NCBI GenBank assembly: GCA_934630855.1
Contig: CAKTWW010000001.1
Coordinates: forward strand, 84,745 to 148,744
DNA from: an uncultured Collinsella sp.
Lineage (GTDB): Bacteria > Actinomycetota > Coriobacteriia > Coriobacteriales > Coriobacteriaceae
Direction of reading: 5' to 3'
Length of the DNA: 64,000 bases
The translations under genes and the position numbers were made by a program. How positions within the stretch are numbered: position 1 is the stretch's first letter; each line of letters begins with the position of its first letter. This document shows, one piece after another, positions 15,972 to 23,876 of this stretch. The notes under the pieces are model-generated. The model saw only the letters and a program-made list of their open reading frames with translations, was not told where the DNA came from and searched no databases.

Positions 15972-16940
15972 CTACTTCGCGAACAGGTTCTTGAGGTTGA
16001 ACTCGGCTTGGACGGTTCGGAGCATGAGGTCGGTGTCGTCGAGGCCCAGGTGCTGCTCGTTGGCGTCGGCGGCGAGGGTGCCGCGGCGGCGTGCCCAGTT
16101 CTCGAGCGCGGCGGGCGCGGATTCGCGGGGGAGCGAGCGCACGTCGGCGTCCAAGCTGCGGCAAATCTGGCGCGAGTCGATGACGATGATCTTGCCCGCG
16201 CGGCGCGCCTCGGCGTAACCGTCAAGGTGAATCTTGAACCAGCTGTCCTCGAAGGCGGCGTTGTGCGCCATGTACGGATACTTCTTCATGAGCTTGAGCA
16301 GCTGCTTCTGCAGTTCCTTGTTCTCGCGGAACGGCTTTTTGCCATCGATGTCGTCCCAGGTGATGTGGTGGATATTCGACAGCGGCACGTCCTCGCCGCG
16401 ATAAATGTCGGGCAGGCCGCAGTAGTGCGCCTCGGCGTCGTGCGGTACAGCGTCGCTGGTAAGGTCCATGATCTCCCAGCCCACGTTGATGATGTAGCCG
16501 CGCTCGGGTGCGCGACCGGTGGTTTCGATGTCGATGCCCAGCACCGTGCCCTGGATGGGCTTTCGGGCGTAGGCCACGCCGAGCGCGTCGCGGTCGCCGC
16601 GGATCTCGCGCATGACGGACGCCGCGGTGCGCTTTTGCATCTTGCCGATGGCGGCGCAGGTGTCGGCGTCGGATAGGCCGCGCGAAAGCGTCGCGGGCGT
16701 CACGTTACGCAGGCGCGCCTCGCCGATCTGGTCGCACAGGTCGCGGTTGCGGTCGGCCAGGTCACGCACGGTGGCAAAGTCGAAGCCGGGGTCGTCCTCG
16801 GCGGTAAAGTACTCGGTCTCGAGCACCTTGAGGGCCTCCTCGCCCTTCTGGCGCTCGGACTCCATGGCGCCGTGATCGCCGTAGATAAACATGGGGATAA
16901 ACGGCTGGCGCTCGTATTCGAGTGCTTGCGAAACGTTCAT
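15972..16940 (-). CDS. DnaQ-like 3'-5' exonuclease family protein
   Basis: A 322-residue protein. Residues ~130-300 form an RNase-H-like exonuclease domain: ExoI motif GIDIETTG (acidic pair), ExoII AHNAAFEDSWF, and a late H-x-x-x-D in EQHLGLDDTDLM, consistent with a DEDDh enzyme. The ~125-residue charged N-terminal region (ESERQKGEEALKVLETEYF) is not one I recognise and may be an accessory domain. ATG 16940 is chosen by position. It is divergent from the metal-exporter gene; the 170-base gap contains a direct repeat. Likely role is trimming DNA or RNA ends, specificity unknown. Confidence 0.8.
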   Translation of the reverse strand: MNVSQALEYERQPFIPMFIYGDHGAMESERQKGEEALKVLETEYFTAEDDPGFDFATVRDLADRNRDLCDQIGEARLRNVTPATLSRGLSDADTCAAIGKMQKRTAASVMREIRGDRDALGVAYARKPIQGTVLGIDIETTGRAPERGYIINVGWEIMDLTSDAVPHDAEAHYCGLPDIYRGEDVPLSNIHHITWDDIDGKKPFRENKELQKQLLKLMKKYPYMAHNAAFEDSWFKIHLDGYAEARRAGKIIVIDSRQICRSLDADVRSLPRESAPAALENWARRRGTLAADANEQHLGLDDTDLMLRTVQAEFNLKNLFAK

Positions 16941-17009
16941 ATGCTGCTCCTTGGACGGGCCGCGTCGCGCGGCTCGGGGTTACTGAGTTGTGGCGAGATG
17001 ATAGTTTGC

Positions 17010-17079
17010 CATGGGCAACTATTGGCACCGCGCCTAGGACAACTACAATACCCTAGTTGACCGCTAGGACTTTTACAAT
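17010..17079. promoter_or_regulatory. Operator-like cluster between exonuclease and metal exporter
   Basis: CATGGGCAACTATTG (17010-17024) matches 14 of 15 bases with the site at 10416. Downstream, CTAGGACAACTACAAT and CTAGGACTTTTACAAT form a direct repeat with a 30-base period (17034 and 17064), and a CCTAG also occurs between them. The positions fit regulator sites before the exporter start at 17112. Confidence 0.4.
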
Positions 17080-17111
17080 GCTGCCGAAAGACACGAAAGG
17101 TTCCATCCGTC

Positions 17112-18200
17112 ATGGATTTACTGATAGATATTCTGCTCGACGCCGGTAAAGACACGCTGTCCCTGGTGCCGTTTTTGCTGGTGACGTATCTTGCCCTCGA
17201 GTCGCTCGAGCACGTTGCGGGCGACCACGTCAATGGCGTAATCAAGCGCGCCGGCGCCGCGGGCCCCGTGGTTGGCTCGTTGCTGGGCATCGTGCCACAG
17301 TGCGGGTTTTCGGCGATGGCGGCGACGTTGTACGCCGGTCGCGTCGTGACGCTGGGTACGTTGGTGGCGGTGTTCCTCTCGACCTCCGACGAGATGCTGC
17401 CGTTGCTGCTTGCCGAGCAGGTTCCCGTGCAGACCATGGCGATGCTGCTTGCTTCGAAGGCACTCATCGCGCTGGTCACGGGCTTTATCGTGGATGCTGC
17501 CATTCGCGGCCTGCGCCGTAACGCCCGCGCTCATGCCGCGATTCGTCGAACTGTGCTGGGGACCGCGGCCAATCCGGCTCACGTGAACTGCGCGCACGAT
17601 GACCACACCGGCGGCGACATCATTGACGAGGTGGCCGAGGCAGGCGTGAGCGCCGATCACATCCACGAGCTGTGCGAGCGCGATCATTGCGGCTGCGACA
17701 ACGATGAGGACGGCCACGGGCACGGGCATGGCCATGACCACAACCACGGCCACACGGACGAGCACGAACACCACCACGACCACGGCCACTCCCACGAAGG
17801 CGCGCCCGTCCTGTCAATCATCCGCAGCGCGATCTCGCACACCGTGCAGGTATCGGTGTTCATTTTCCTGGTGACGTTGATCCTGGTCGCCGTCCTCGAG
17901 ACCTTTGGCGAGTCGGCGATCGAACAGTTCCTGCGCGGCAACGAGACGCTTGCTGTCCTTGGCTCGGCGCTCGTCGGCCTGATCCCCAACTGCTCCGCCA
18001 GCGTCGTCATTACGCAGCTGTACCTGGAGGGCGCGCTGCAGCTGGCCCCGATGCTCGCCGGCACGCTCATTTCCGCCGGCGTGGGCTACCTAGTGCTGTT
18101 CCGTACCAACCGCAGCGCCCGCGAGAACGTCATGTTCTTGGTCATGATGTACGTCATCGGCGCCGGCTGGGGACTTGTTCTCTCCGCCTTCGGCCTCTAA
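17112..18200 (+). CDS. Putative 10-TM heavy-metal (manganese-type) exporter, ArsP_2 family
   Basis: A 362-residue membrane protein with hydrophobic segments in two halves: an N-terminal block with LLGIVPQCGFSAMAATLYA and a C-terminal block with GLIPNCSASVVITQLY, an internal duplication in which each half carries a PxC motif. A long cytoplasmic-type loop (residues ~175-235) is extremely His-rich (HGHGHGHDHNHGHTDEHEHH), suited to divalent-metal binding. This matches the predicted 10-TM metal exporter family (PF11449). The DtxR-type motif shared with 10416 suggests Mn/Fe-dependent control. ATG 17112 follows GAAAGG. Confidence 0.82.
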   Translation: MDLLIDILLDAGKDTLSLVPFLLVTYLALESLEHVAGDHVNGVIKRAGAAGPVVGSLLGIVPQCGFSAMAATLYAGRVVTLGTLVAVFLSTSDEMLPLLLAEQVPVQTMAMLLASKALIALVTGFIVDAAIRGLRRNARAHAAIRRTVLGTAANPAHVNCAHDDHTGGDIIDEVAEAGVSADHIHELCERDHCGCDNDEDGHGHGHGHDHNHGHTDEHEHHHDHGHSHEGAPVLSIIRSAISHTVQVSVFIFLVTLILVAVLETFGESAIEQFLRGNETLAVLGSALVGLIPNCSASVVITQLYLEGALQLAPMLAGTLISAGVGYLVLFRTNRSARENVMFLVMMYVIGAGWGLVLSAFGL

Positions 18201-18211
18201 GAGGGCCAAAT

Positions 18212-18286
18212 AAAACGGACTTCAAAATTGCCATTCCCGACGTCTGCACAATGCGGTGCGGTATGGCATTTTGAAGCCCGTTTTTT
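18212..18286 (+). terminator. Terminator of the metal exporter gene
   Basis: AAACGGACTTCAAAATTGCC pairs, with one mismatch, with GGCATTTTGAAGCCCGTTT and is followed by TTTTTT-rich sequence, 12 bases after the stop. Confidence 0.8.
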
Positions 18287-18330
18287 GTTGAGCTATGGCT
18301 CTGGAGCGCGCATGCTGCCCCAAAACAAAA

Positions 18331-18367
18331 AAGGTAGATTTTCGGGCATGTCCCAAAAATCTACCTT
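18331..18367 (-). terminator. Terminator of the yaiI-DUF308 operon
   Basis: Read on the minus strand, AAGGTAGATTTTT pairs with AAAATCTACCTT and continues into TTTTGTTTTGG, directly after the stop of the YaiI-family gene. Confidence 0.85.
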
Positions 18368-18369
18368 GG

Positions 18370-18852
18370 CTAGCGCAGCAGTTCGGCGAGGTTGCGCTTA
18401 AAGCGGGCTCGGTCCTCGCCGGTGAAGGCTGCCGGCCCGCGAGTATGTCCACCGGCGCGGCGCACCTTCTTTTCCTCGTGGCGGATAAACAGCTGCATGT
18501 CGATGGTCGCCTTATCGTAGACGCGCCCGCGCACGCCGATGGCGGCGGCATCGCGCCCGAGTACCATGCTCGCCAGGCCAATGTCCTGCGTCACGACCAC
18601 GTCACCCGCCTGCAGGCACTCGACAATGGCAAAGTCGGCGCTATCGGCTCCCACGCTCACGTCGAGCGTCGTGACCCAAAAGCCCCGACGCGCGTGTTCG
18701 GCGTCGCGCGGGTCGTCGCGGCGAATGTGGCGTTCCAGGTTCTGCGTACTGTTGCCGGCGATAACGACGGCGACGCCCGCCCGCCGCGCGCAGTCGATCG
18801 ACTCACGCGTAACCGGGCAGGCGTCGGCATCAATAAAAAGCGTTCTCGGCAT
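18370..18852 (-). CDS. YaiI/YqxD family protein (UPF0178, DUF188)
   Basis: A 160-residue PIN-like-fold protein. Conserved features are the N-terminal FIDADACPV, VTQDIGLA and the C-terminal RxxGGHTRGPAAFT...RFKRNLAELL. The family is widespread and has no established biochemical activity; acidic residues suggest a nuclease-like fold. Its ATG (18850-18852) immediately follows the TAG of the DUF308 gene (TAGATG), so it is translated by re-initiation or coupling. Confidence 0.9.
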   Translation of the reverse strand: MPRTLFIDADACPVTRESIDCARRAGVAVVIAGNSTQNLERHIRRDDPRDAEHARRGFWVTTLDVSVGADSADFAIVECLQAGDVVVTQDIGLASMVLGRDAAAIGVRGRVYDKATIDMQLFIRHEEKKVRRAGGHTRGPAAFTGEDRARFKRNLAELLR

Positions 18853-19455
18853 CTAGTGCACCAGTTTGCCAAAGCGAATGGCGCGAATAATCAGCGTCAC
18901 GCCAAACACCAGCAGCGCGGCGCCGGTAAAGATGACGAGCATCTTGGCCGACCACAGCGGATAGATAAACACGAACACGCCGGCGATAATGGAGAGCGCG
19001 CCGCTCAGGATGGTAAAGCCGCGGTTGGACGAAAGCTCGGACTCCAGAATCGACATGATGCCTTCGGTGATCCAGCCAAAGCCTGCCACGACCACCACCA
19101 TCGTGCTGAGCGTCGCGGTCGACAGTGCCTGGTTGCGCAGGATCACCACGCCACCCAAGAGGATGAGCAGGTTGGTGATGATGCTCGCCACGCGCCAGCC
19201 AGTGGGCAGCTGCGACTCAAAAACCGTGGTGAAGAGCCTAATACCAGCCGTAATGACAAAGTAGAAGCCCAGGACGGTCGTCAAAAAGACGAGGGTCTTA
19301 GCCGGCGCAAACAGCAGCGCGATGCCGGCGAGCAGCGCGATGACGCCGGTGATGGCGTAAAGCCAACGCACTGCCTTGATGGCCTTGCCTTCCATGCTTT
19401 TCTCGTCAAATCCCAGCTGGCTCGATTTCTGGTCATCGTTCTTAAAGATGCCCAT
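18853..19455 (-). CDS. DUF308/HdeD-like membrane protein
   Basis: A 200-residue protein with six hydrophobic segments in three hairpin-like pairs, the HdeD/DUF308 layout (LYAITGVIALLAGIALLFAP, TTVLGFYFVITAGIRLF, and related repeats). In E. coli HdeD is linked to acid resistance; the function here is unknown. ATG 19455 is chosen: GGAGACATTATG precedes it, and upstream in-frame residues are not membrane-like. First gene of a two-gene operon with the YaiI-family gene. Confidence 0.82.
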   Translation of the reverse strand: MGIFKNDDQKSSQLGFDEKSMEGKAIKAVRWLYAITGVIALLAGIALLFAPAKTLVFLTTVLGFYFVITAGIRLFTTVFESQLPTGWRVASIITNLLILLGGVVILRNQALSTATLSTMVVVVAGFGWITEGIMSILESELSSNRGFTILSGALSIIAGVFVFIYPLWSAKMLVIFTGAALLVFGVTLIIRAIRFGKLVH

Positions 19456-19672
19456 AATGTCTCCTTTCCGTGCGGTGCACGTCGCGTTCGTTGCTTTCCG
19501 TGCGGCGTAAACCAAAAGTGCTGCAACAAGTATCGCCCAAGGGCGCCGCTGCATGGGGCGGGAAGGGTGAATTGCCGCCTCATCTTCCCGAATTGTTACC
19601 TTTGTTTCCGTTTGGATGGGGGATATTCGGCAGATGTGGAACATTGAGCCGTTGTGTGTAATTGCCTACGTT

Positions 19673-19691
19673 TTAGGTTAGATTTTCCTAA
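19673..19691 (+). promoter_or_regulatory. DtxR-box-like palindrome upstream of nitroreductase
   Basis: TTAGGTTAGATTTTCCTAA matches the classical DtxR/IdeR 19-mer (TTAGGTTAGSCTAACCTAA) at about 15 positions, with both outer half-sites intact. It lies 30-48 bases before the nitroreductase ATG, overlapping the likely promoter. Confidence 0.6.
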
Positions 19692-19720
19692 GAACAATTG
19701 GCTTTTATTGGGGGGTTCCT

Positions 19721-20392
19721 ATGAACGAAGCAGTTCCCACGGCGCCGGTGAGCGCCGAGTCGATGGCAAAGCAGGGTTGCGAAAAGCTTGGCCTGGATAC
19801 GTTTGACGCGCTGGTCCGTCGCGCCCGCACGTGCCGTCGCTTTGACGAGTCCATGCGCGTGCCGCGCGAGTTTTTGCTCGAGCTGGCGGAGCTGGCGCAC
19901 CTGGCCCCGTGCGGTGCCAATGCCCAGCGCCTGCGCTTTCATGTGGTGAGCGGTGCCGAGGACTGCGCGCGCGTGTTTGACGAGCTTGCGTGGGCCGGCG
20001 CGCTCAAGGATTGGCCGGGTCCCGACGAGGGCGAGCGTCCGACCGGCTACATTGCGATTCTTGTCGAGCGCGCCGTTCCGGGCAAGCCGGCCGCGCCCAT
20101 CACCGAAGTCGACACCGGCATTGCCGCCCAGACGATGATGCTCGCCGCCCGCAGTGCCACGCCCGAGGTAGCGGCCTGCATGTTCAAGGCCTTTACGCCC
20201 CGCGCGATCGACGCTATGGGGCTCGATAACGACAAGTACGAGCTCAAGCTGATCATGGCCTTTGGCGTGCCGGTCGAGGAGCAGGTCATCGACGCGATCG
20301 ACTCCAACCCGGATGGTTCTATCAATTACTGGCGCGACGAGGCGCAGGTGCATCACGTGCCCAAGCGCTCGCTTGCCGACGTCCTGGTGTAG
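19721..20392 (+). CDS. Nitroreductase family protein
   Basis: A 223-residue FMN-binding NAD(P)H oxidoreductase-like protein. The N-terminal RARTCRRFDES is the usual R-x-x-R-x-F FMN-phosphate motif, then LAELAHLAPCGANAQRLRFHVV (the PSxxNxQPW equivalent, here APCGANAQRLRF), and the C-terminal KLIMAFGVPVEE. The substrate is unknown. ATG 19721 follows GGGGGG at 19711. The iron-box-like palindrome upstream suggests metal-responsive control. It is followed by a REP-like repeat. Confidence 0.87.
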   Translation: MNEAVPTAPVSAESMAKQGCEKLGLDTFDALVRRARTCRRFDESMRVPREFLLELAELAHLAPCGANAQRLRFHVVSGAEDCARVFDELAWAGALKDWPGPDEGERPTGYIAILVERAVPGKPAAPITEVDTGIAAQTMMLAARSATPEVAACMFKAFTPRAIDAMGLDNDKYELKLIMAFGVPVEEQVIDAIDSNPDGSINYWRDEAQVHHVPKRSLADVLV

Positions 20393-20401
20393 TTGCGCGG
20401 C

Positions 20402-20440
20402 AAAACCACCACAAAGGTGCCTGTCCCCTTTGTGGTGGTG
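20402..20440 (+). repeat. REP-like palindrome family R, copy 2
   Basis: AAAACCACCACAAAGGTGCC then TGTCCCCTTTGTGGTGG. The arms AACCACCACAAAGG/CCTTTGTGGTGG pair around an asymmetric GTGCCTGTCC-type centre. It sits after the nitroreductase stop. Confidence 0.9.
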
Positions 20441-20454
20441 CGAGGGGAGGGCGT

Positions 20455-20997
20455 GTGGCCGATCTGTATTTGGTGCGGCATGGGCAGACCGAGCTGAATG
20501 TGCAGAACATTTTGCAGGGCTGGCACGATTCGCCGCTTACGGCGCGCGGGCGCGAGCAGGCGTTGGCGACGCGCGCGGCGTTCGAGGGCCGTGGCGTGAC
20601 CTTTGACCATGTGTATTCGTCTCCGTTGGGGCGGGCGCGGTGTACGGCCGAGCTTGTCGTCGGCGAGGGCCAGCCCATTGAGCTGGTCGACGATCTGCGC
20701 GAGTGGCATTTGGGCTCGCTGGAGGGTACATTAAACCGCGAGATGCCGGCGCAGCCCTGGGGTGATTATCCGGTTGCCTTTGGCGGAGAGTCGGAGAGTG
20801 AGCTTCGCGCACGCATGGTCGCAGCGCTGTCCCGCATTATGGCGAGGCCCCGGCACGACTGCGTGCTGGCAGTCTCGCACGGCTCTGCCTGCCAGGAGTT
20901 TCTTGAGTCCGTGGCCGGCAGGGGAGAGCAGCCCGACAACGGCGCCGTGCTTCATTTTGGCTATTGCGACGGGGCGTTTTCGCTCTTGGATTGGTGA
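20455..20997 (+). CDS. Histidine phosphatase family protein (1 of 2)
   Basis: A 180-residue phosphoglycerate-mutase-like enzyme. The catalytic motif LVRHGQTELN carries the phospho-accepting His; SPLGRA carries the second Arg, and AVSHGSA the second His. Likely substrates are small phosphoesters, unspecified. Start GTG 20455 has GAGGGGAGG six bases upstream. It is followed 18 bases later by a paralogue, so they form a pair from tandem duplication. Confidence 0.88.
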   Translation: MADLYLVRHGQTELNVQNILQGWHDSPLTARGREQALATRAAFEGRGVTFDHVYSSPLGRARCTAELVVGEGQPIELVDDLREWHLGSLEGTLNREMPAQPWGDYPVAFGGESESELRARMVAALSRIMARPRHDCVLAVSHGSACQEFLESVAGRGEQPDNGAVLHFGYCDGAFSLLDW

Positions 20998-21015
20998 CAA
21001 ACGAAAGGACCCCAC

Positions 21016-21651
21016 ATGAATAAAGACCTGTATCTGGTTCGTCATGGGCAGACGATATTTAACCTTAAGCGCATCATTCAGGGCTGGAGCGACTCGCCGC
21101 TCACGCAGCTGGGGTGCGACCAGGCAGCGCGCGCCGGCATGTTCTTGCGTGCGCGCGGCATTGAGCCGGACCATGCCTACACCTCCACGCTGCATCGCAC
21201 CGAGCAGACCATCGCTAACCTGTGGCCGGGTCTGGCGTACGAGCGCCTGGACGGCCTGCGTGAGTGGTTCTTTGGCGACTTTGAGGCCGAGCGCGTGATG
21301 CTGATGCCCGAGCGCCCGTGGCGCGACTTCTATTGCCAGTTTGGCGGCGAGGGCCAGATGCAGGTGCGCAAGCGTATGGTCACGACGCTAACCGAGCTTA
21401 TGCGGCGCCCGGACCATGCGTGTGTGCTCGCTGTAAGCCATGCCTCTGCCATCAAGGAGTTTTTAGACCACACGAGGGGCGCGGCGGCAGACGAGCGCGA
21501 GCGCGTGCCGGGTAACTGCTCGGTGCTGCACTTTGCGTTTGATGACGAGACCGGCACGTTTGAGCTGGTCGAGATCTTTACGCAGGAAGACTACGCGCGC
21601 GAGCTGGGGCTTGAGCCGCTCGTGGCAGCGGCGGGTCCGCGACGCGGGTAA
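21016..21651 (+). CDS. Histidine phosphatase family protein (2 of 2)
   Basis: A 211-residue paralogue of the preceding gene (LYLVRHGQTIFNLKRIIQGW versus LYLVRHGQTELNVQNILQGW). The second catalytic His is in AVSHASAIKEF. It has a longer C-terminus after the core. ATG 21016 follows GAAAGGA. A strong hairpin lies 43 bases downstream. Confidence 0.88.
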   Translation: MNKDLYLVRHGQTIFNLKRIIQGWSDSPLTQLGCDQAARAGMFLRARGIEPDHAYTSTLHRTEQTIANLWPGLAYERLDGLREWFFGDFEAERVMLMPERPWRDFYCQFGGEGQMQVRKRMVTTLTELMRRPDHACVLAVSHASAIKEFLDHTRGAAADERERVPGNCSVLHFAFDDETGTFELVEIFTQEDYARELGLEPLVAAAGPRRG

Positions 21652-21694
21652 CACGAGCGTGCACACGGGTCGCCGGCATTACTACTCGATGCAA

Positions 21695-21738
21695 AAGGGG
21701 CGGAGATGCATGTGTCTGCTGCATCTCCGCCCCTTGTT
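21695..21738. terminator. Bidirectional terminator between convergent genes
   Basis: AAGGGGCGGAGATGCA (21695-21710) pairs perfectly with TGCATCTCCGCCCCTT (21720-21735), lying between the plus-strand phosphatase and the minus-strand DUF1015-like gene; TTGTTTG follows on plus and AAAA/TTTT on minus. Confidence 0.85.
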
Positions 21739-21779
21739 TGTTGAGCTGCCGAGCCTTTGCGCTGGGCGGTCGGGCCTTG

Positions 21780-22463
21780 CTAGAACCGCGCGATCTGGTG
21801 GGTGAGCAGGCCCGTCGGGACCTGCGGCGCGGCGCCGCTGACCTGCGCGGCGGGGAAGAGCGCGGCCACGGTGAAGTTGAACGGCTCCTTGCCCGTGTAC
21901 GTGCCGTCGGCACGGGCCTTGTCAGCTAGGAGTTGCGACGCCCCGGTCAGAGCGGCGGCGTAGGCCGGGTCATCGGTCAGTGTCGGCTCTGGCGCCTGGT
22001 CGAGCATGGCGCGGATGGCCCCGACGGCGTCCTCGCGCTTGACCTCCCATACGCGGTGCGTAATGCCCGCGGGATCGGTGACGGCGTAGAGCGACGCGCC
22101 CTCTTTAGCGGCGCCCAAGATGATATCCATGACGGGCGAGGCTTCGTAGGCGAGCGACACGGGACGAGGCTGAACTTTGAGCTCGGCGATCGCGCGCGCA
22201 GCGTCGGTCACGTCGGCGCTGGCATCGCCCTCGCCGCCCGCAAGCACGCCAATCGAGCAAATCGCCACGACGCCCGTCACGCGACCCGGCTCGCCCGAGC
22301 ATTCGTACACGTAGTACGCCGCACCCGGATCTTTGAGCATCAGGCCATCGGCAATGGCGCCGCGCAGGGCATCGTTGCCGCTCAGGATGCCACCCATCTG
22401 CGGCAGCGCCTCGAGCACGCGGTCCTGAGCCGGGCGGATGCAGGGAAACGGAAGTGCTTTCAT
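21780..22463 (-). CDS. Divergent DUF1015-like protein
   Basis: A 227-residue protein with the start of a DUF1015-type protein (FPCIRPAQDRV; AAYYVYECSGEPGRVTGVVAICSI; an ITHRVWEV segment; LTDDPAYAAAL where the ADGHHRyeaa motif would be). It is shorter than standard members (~400) and lacks the HHR residues, so it may be a reduced or degenerate paralogue. DUF1015 genes often neighbour serA/serC, as here in the same orientation at 25-27 kb. ATG 22463 is preceded by AGGA. Function unknown. Confidence 0.55.
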   Translation of the reverse strand: MKALPFPCIRPAQDRVLEALPQMGGILSGNDALRGAIADGLMLKDPGAAYYVYECSGEPGRVTGVVAICSIGVLAGGEGDASADVTDAARAIAELKVQPRPVSLAYEASPVMDIILGAAKEGASLYAVTDPAGITHRVWEVKREDAVGAIRAMLDQAPEPTLTDDPAYAAALTGASQLLADKARADGTYTGKEPFNFTVAALFPAAQVSGAAPQVPTGLLTHQIARF

Positions 22464-22502
22464 GGACGGTCCTAACGTGTGAGTCGGTTTGTTCGCGGCT
22501 TA

Positions 22503-23723
22503 TTATGCCCCAACTTGGCCGCTCGCGCCCCAGAGCGCGTTATCGGCGAGTGCGACCAGCACCTGCTGGCAGCGAACGATATCGGCATGGGGCACGTACT
22601 CGTTGGGCTTGTGGGCGAGCGCCAGCGAACCGGGGCCGTAGCTCATACAGTTGCGATTGCCTGTCTTGCCCGCGATGACGGCGGTGTCGGTGTAGCCGGT
22701 AAAGAAGCCGACGGTCGTGTCCGTGCCCGTCATGTCGTCTGCCGCATGCTTGAGCGCCGCAAGAAGGGGAGAGTTCGGGTCGCGCTCGATGGCGGGGCGG
22801 TCGCCCGTCACGGTGTAGCTGCCGCGGCAACCGGGGACAACGGCCTCGGCAACAGCGATGGCCTGTTCCACCATGCGAGTTGCGGCGCTCGTGTCGGTCG
22901 GCGGCGTTAGGCGCATGTCGACCCAGACCTTGGCGTGGTCGGGCACCACATAGGGGCGATAGCCGCCCTCGATCTGGCCAAACGTGATAGTCGAAGGCCC
23001 CAGCTCATCATGCACAGGCAGCTCCGCGAACGCGTGACGAAGTGCGCACACGACCTCGGCCATGGCAGCGACGGCATCCGCGCCCTTCCATGGCTGGCTC
23101 GCGTGGGCCGTCACGCCGGCCATCTCGATTTCGAACCACGTGCGCCCCTTGTGCGCCACCTGAATTTGCCCGTCGGTGGGCTCGGTGTCCAGCACCCACT
23201 CGTGCGAGCCGACCCAGCCGGCGGCAATCGCGGTCTCGGAGCCGCGCATAAAGTCTTCCTCATCGACCGAGCAGATGAGCGAAAAGCCGCGTCGAGGCAG
23301 CACGCCGCATGCCGCCACGCGCTCGAGCGTATGGACCAGTGCGGCAATGGCGCAGGCCAGACCACCCTTCATGTCGCAGGCGCCGCGGCCATAGAGCTTG
23401 CCGTCGCGCACAACTGCCCCGAGCGGCGCGATGTCTGCATTCCACCCGTCGCCCAAGGTGACGGTATCCATGTGGCAGATGAAGACGAGTCGCGGCTCGT
23501 CGCTCTGCCCCGGCACGGTAACCATAAGATTGCGGCGCCCGGGGAGCACCTCAAGCTCTTCAACCCGTACGGCATCGAGTGCCGGGTGGTTCAACCGCGC
23601 CAGCCGTTCCTCAACCAGCGCTTTGATATGCCGCTCAATCTCGTCCTCATACGCACCCGGATCCGAGCTATCGATTCGCACAAGCTCCTGCGCAAGCCGC
23701 CAGGCAAAGTCCTCATCAACCAT
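22503..23723 (-). CDS. M20/ArgE-DapE family peptidase or deacylase
   Basis: A 406-residue di-zinc hydrolase: ICHMDTVTLGDGWN (first His, Asp), GRGACDMKGGLA (bridging Asp), SVDEEDF (catalytic Glu and ligand) and the C-terminal HKPNEYVPHAD ligand region. The lid domain includes TAHASQPWKGADA. The fold and motifs fit ArgE/DapE/CPG2-like enzymes that cut an N-acyl amino acid or dipeptide. ATG 23723 is chosen: GTGAGG precedes it and the sequence begins MVDEDFAW; the reading frame stays open for 98 more codons upstream but without family features. It shares no clear operon with the DUF1015-like gene 39 bases downstream. Confidence 0.88.
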   Translation of the reverse strand: MVDEDFAWRLAQELVRIDSSDPGAYEDEIERHIKALVEERLARLNHPALDAVRVEELEVLPGRRNLMVTVPGQSDEPRLVFICHMDTVTLGDGWNADIAPLGAVVRDGKLYGRGACDMKGGLACAIAALVHTLERVAACGVLPRRGFSLICSVDEEDFMRGSETAIAAGWVGSHEWVLDTEPTDGQIQVAHKGRTWFEIEMAGVTAHASQPWKGADAVAAMAEVVCALRHAFAELPVHDELGPSTITFGQIEGGYRPYVVPDHAKVWVDMRLTPPTDTSAATRMVEQAIAVAEAVVPGCRGSYTVTGDRPAIERDPNSPLLAALKHAADDMTGTDTTVGFFTGYTDTAVIAGKTGNRNCMSYGPGSLALAHKPNEYVPHADIVRCQQVLVALADNALWGASGQVGA

Positions 23724-23876
23724 ATGCAACCTCACAATCAGTCTGCTTTCCAAACCAATTGTAAGTCTCTTAAGGGTCCGCGACGTGCGCTTAGCAACAT
23801 TTACCGTTCGCAGGCCGAGCCATCGCGTTTGCCGTCCGAGCGGGTTCGCAAACGACGCAGTGGGTACGTACCCCTC

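Noticed and set aside
22935-23876. Upstream extension of the second nuclease-like gene through the M20 gene
   Set aside because: The frame stays open antisense to a catalytically complete M20 peptidase; the nuclease-like similarity starts only after 23877.
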